Source: Thermoplasmata archaeon (GTDB lineage: Archaea; Thermoplasmatota; Thermoplasmata; UBA184). Taken from it: a DNA stretch of 12,618 nucleotides. The stretch lies in NCBI GenBank assembly GCA_027314845.1, contig DAHVAA010000027.1:1-12618 (forward strand), read 5' to 3'. Positions 10,973-12,618 of this stretch are shown here, piece after piece (position 1 is the first letter of the stretch; each line of letters opens with the position of its first letter). Both the position numbers and the translations under genes were made by a program. The notes beneath the pieces were generated by a model. The model searched no databases, was not told where the DNA came from, and saw only the letters and a program-made list of their open reading frames with translations.

Positions 10973-12618
10973 ATGCAGATCCGGTACACGGTGCGGGCCG
11001 CCGAGCCCGCTGACCACCGCGGGCGGTTCGCGATCGACCTCGACGAAGTCTCTGAACCGACCGTCGACCTGGTCCTTCCGTCCTGGGTCCCCGGCTCCTA
11101 CCATATCGTGAACTACGTTCGGGGGTTCCGTGGGATGACGGCCCGGACCGCGGCGGAGGGCCGGGACCTCCCCATCGAGCGGGTCGACAAGGCGCGCTGG
11201 CGGGTCACTACGGGCGGTGCCCGGTCCGTCCACGTCGAGTACACCGTCTACGGCCACGAGCTCGTGACCGAAGCGTTCGACCTGACCCCCGAGCACCTGT
11301 TCGTCAACGCGGCCCTCTGCCTCCCGTACGTCGACGGGCACCTCGCGGAGCCGCTCGAGGTTGCTCTCGACATCCCGCCCGACTGGCAGGTCGTGACGGA
11401 GCTCGAGGAGGTCGGCCGGCACCCTCCGAGGTACCGCGCCCCCGACTACGATACCCTCGTGGACGAACCGATCGATGCGGGCCACCCCGTTGTCTTGACG
11501 ATTCGGCCGCTCGGGGTCCCGCACCGGATCTCGATCTGTGGGTCCGGAGGGAACTACGAAGCGCATCGGCTCGAGGAGGACCTCGGGAAGATCGTGGAGG
11601 CGACGGTGCGAATGGTCGGCGAGTCACCGCTCAAGGGCTACACGTTCTTCTACCACTTGAGCGACGTCCCGGACGGGGGGCTCGAGCATGCCAACTCGAA
11701 CTCTTGCGTCATCACCCGAACGACCTTCCAGCCACCGCAGGACTACCTCCGGTTCCTGGCCCTGACCAGTCACGAGTACTTCCACCTCTACAACGTCAAG
11801 CGGATCCGTCCAAAGGTCCTCGGACCGTTCGACTACACCCGGGAGAACTACACGCGACTGCTCTGGTGGATGGAAGGGGCGACCGACTACTTCGCGGACC
11901 TCGTCAACTTACGAGCCGGCCTCACTCGCCCGAAGAAGTTCCTCGAGATCCAGTCCGACTTCATCAAGCGGTTGCTCGAGACCCCGGGCCGCCATCGGAT
12001 CGGCCTCGAGGAGGCCTCCCAGATCACCTGGGTCGACCTCTACCACCCTTTCGAGGAGTCCCCCAACCAGACGGTCTCCTACTACCTCAAGGGCGGCTTG
12101 GTCGCACTGTGCCTCGACCTCGAGATCCGCCACCGCACCGAGGCCCGCGCCTCGCTCGAGACGGTGCTGCGCACCCTCTGGACGGAGTACGGCAAGGTGG
12201 GCCGCGGCCTCGAGGAGGACGAGCTGCTCCCGGTCGCGAACCGGTCGACCGGCCTCGACCTGACCTCCTTCTTTGAGCGGTACGTCCGCGGGACCGACGA
12301 GATCGATTTCGATGCGTTCGCCCGATTCGCCGGCCTCACGTTCGGTCCGAAGGCGAAGCCGCCGGAGGACGACTCGCCCGAACCGGGCTACCTCGGCCTG
12401 CGCATCGAGAACGACGGCGGGTTCGTGCGGGTGCGCCATGTGCTCGTCGACACCCCCGGGCGGAGGGCGGGCATCAGCCCGGGCGATGAGCTCATCGCGA
12501 TCAACGGCAACAAGCTGTCCTACGAGAACTTCGAGAAGGCCCTCTTGCGCCACCCACCGGGAACTCCGGTCGAGCTCGCCCTCTTCCGGCGAGGATACCT
12601 CACCCGGGTTGCCCTTAC
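10973..12618 (+). CDS. M61-family aminopeptidase with C-terminal PDZ domain (3' end outside window)
   Basis: Open to the right edge: 548 codons are visible and no stop is reached. M61 (glycyl aminopeptidase-like) enzymes are zinc metallopeptidases. The active site is clear: HEYFH at 267-271 within HEYFHLYNVKRIRP, the M61 version of HExxH followed by (W/Y)NVKR, and the third zinc ligand Glu301 in MEGATDYF. The N-terminal part (about 1-170) is the beta-sandwich M61_N region, with PSWVPGSYHIVNY at about 38-50. The central part is the helical catalytic domain. From about 471 a PDZ domain starts (GYLGLRIEN ... GRRAGISPGDELIAINGNKL), which in this family may recognise peptide ends. There is no signal peptide or membrane segment, so it is probably cytoplasmic. 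ATG 10973 has no ribosome-binding site and sits 8 nt after the coiled-coil gene, pointing to translational coupling. The substrate is unknown; family members prefer Gly/Ala N-termini. Confidence 0.9.
   Translation, partial: MQIRYTVRAAEPADHRGRFAIDLDEVSEPTVDLVLPSWVPGSYHIVNYVRGFRGMTARTAAEGRDLPIERVDKARWRVTTGGARSVHVEYTVYGHELVTEAFDLTPEHLFVNAALCLPYVDGHLAEPLEVALDIPPDWQVVTELEEVGRHPPRYRAPDYDTLVDEPIDAGHPVVLTIRPLGVPHRISICGSGGNYEAHRLEEDLGKIVEATVRMVGESPLKGYTFFYHLSDVPDGGLEHANSNSCVITRTTFQPPQDYLRFLALTSHEYFHLYNVKRIRPKVLGPFDYTRENYTRLLWWMEGATDYFADLVNLRAGLTRPKKFLEIQSDFIKRLLETPGRHRIGLEEASQITWVDLYHPFEESPNQTVSYYLKGGLVALCLDLEIRHRTEARASLETVLRTLWTEYGKVGRGLEEDELLPVANRSTGLDLTSFFERYVRGTDEIDFDAFARFAGLTFGPKAKPPEDDSPEPGYLGLRIENDGGFVRVRHVLVDTPGRRAGISPGDELIAINGNKLSYENFEKALLRHPPGTPVELALFRRGYLTRVAL

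Noticed and set aside
1..12618. CRISPR arrays, insertion sequences, phage genes or defence islands
   Set aside because: No regularly spaced repeats, transposase motifs, long terminal inverted repeats, or phage or defence domains were seen.

Overview
The window is a GC-rich stretch (roughly two thirds G+C, with third positions nearly all G or C) from what looks like an uncultivated euryarchaeal lineage, most likely a Thermoplasmatota/Thermoplasmata-type archaeon. The archaeal call rests on: a TrmY tRNA pseudouridine-54 methyltransferase; a radical SAM protein of the tetraether lipid synthase (Tes) family; an FtsZ/tubulin-family gene in tandem with a ribbon-helix-helix regulator; isolated AT-rich TATA boxes 25-33 nt before several starts; and many leaderless or short-leader genes. 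Thermoplasmata is inferred from a DUF6015-like protein and from formate-tetrahydrofolate ligase. No 16S rRNA or ribosomal protein is present to confirm it.

Layout. At the left edge is the 3' end of formate-tetrahydrofolate ligase (+). It converges on a tandem-GNAT acetyltransferase (-, 227-1204). A divergent promoter region (about 1205-1330) with a perfect 9-bp inverted repeat precedes a two-gene unit: a double ribbon-helix-helix protein (1331-1696) and, 12 nt later, a divergent FtsZ-like GTPase (1709-2740). A run of minus-strand genes follows: trmY (2801-3469), a DUF6015-like protein (3532-4203), an unknown 193-aa protein (4281-4862), a SerB-like HAD phosphatase (4925-5575), a small two-helix membrane protein (5585-5833) and a CPA2/Kef-type cation/proton antiporter (5902-7197). 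A SWIM zinc-finger protein (+, 7362-7850) converges on tes (-, 7953-9662), with a pyrimidine-rich terminator between them. After about 480 nt without a confident gene come three plus-strand genes: a 108-aa unknown (10147-10473), a short coiled-coil protein (10743-10964) and, 8 nt later, a PDZ-bearing M61 aminopeptidase (10973 to the right edge, open).

Functional reading. The content is mostly chromosomal housekeeping: C1/folate metabolism, tRNA modification, membrane lipid cross-linking and ion homeostasis. There is no sign of phage, transposon, CRISPR or defence genes. The most interesting unit is the self-contained RHH/operator/FtsZ-like operon. Its tubulin keeps the GTP-binding signature but lacks the second acidic residue of the catalytic T7 loop. 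Second is the tes gene with paired repeats just upstream of its promoter. Third is the antiporter, whose usual Asp-Asp ion-binding pair is Asn-Glu.
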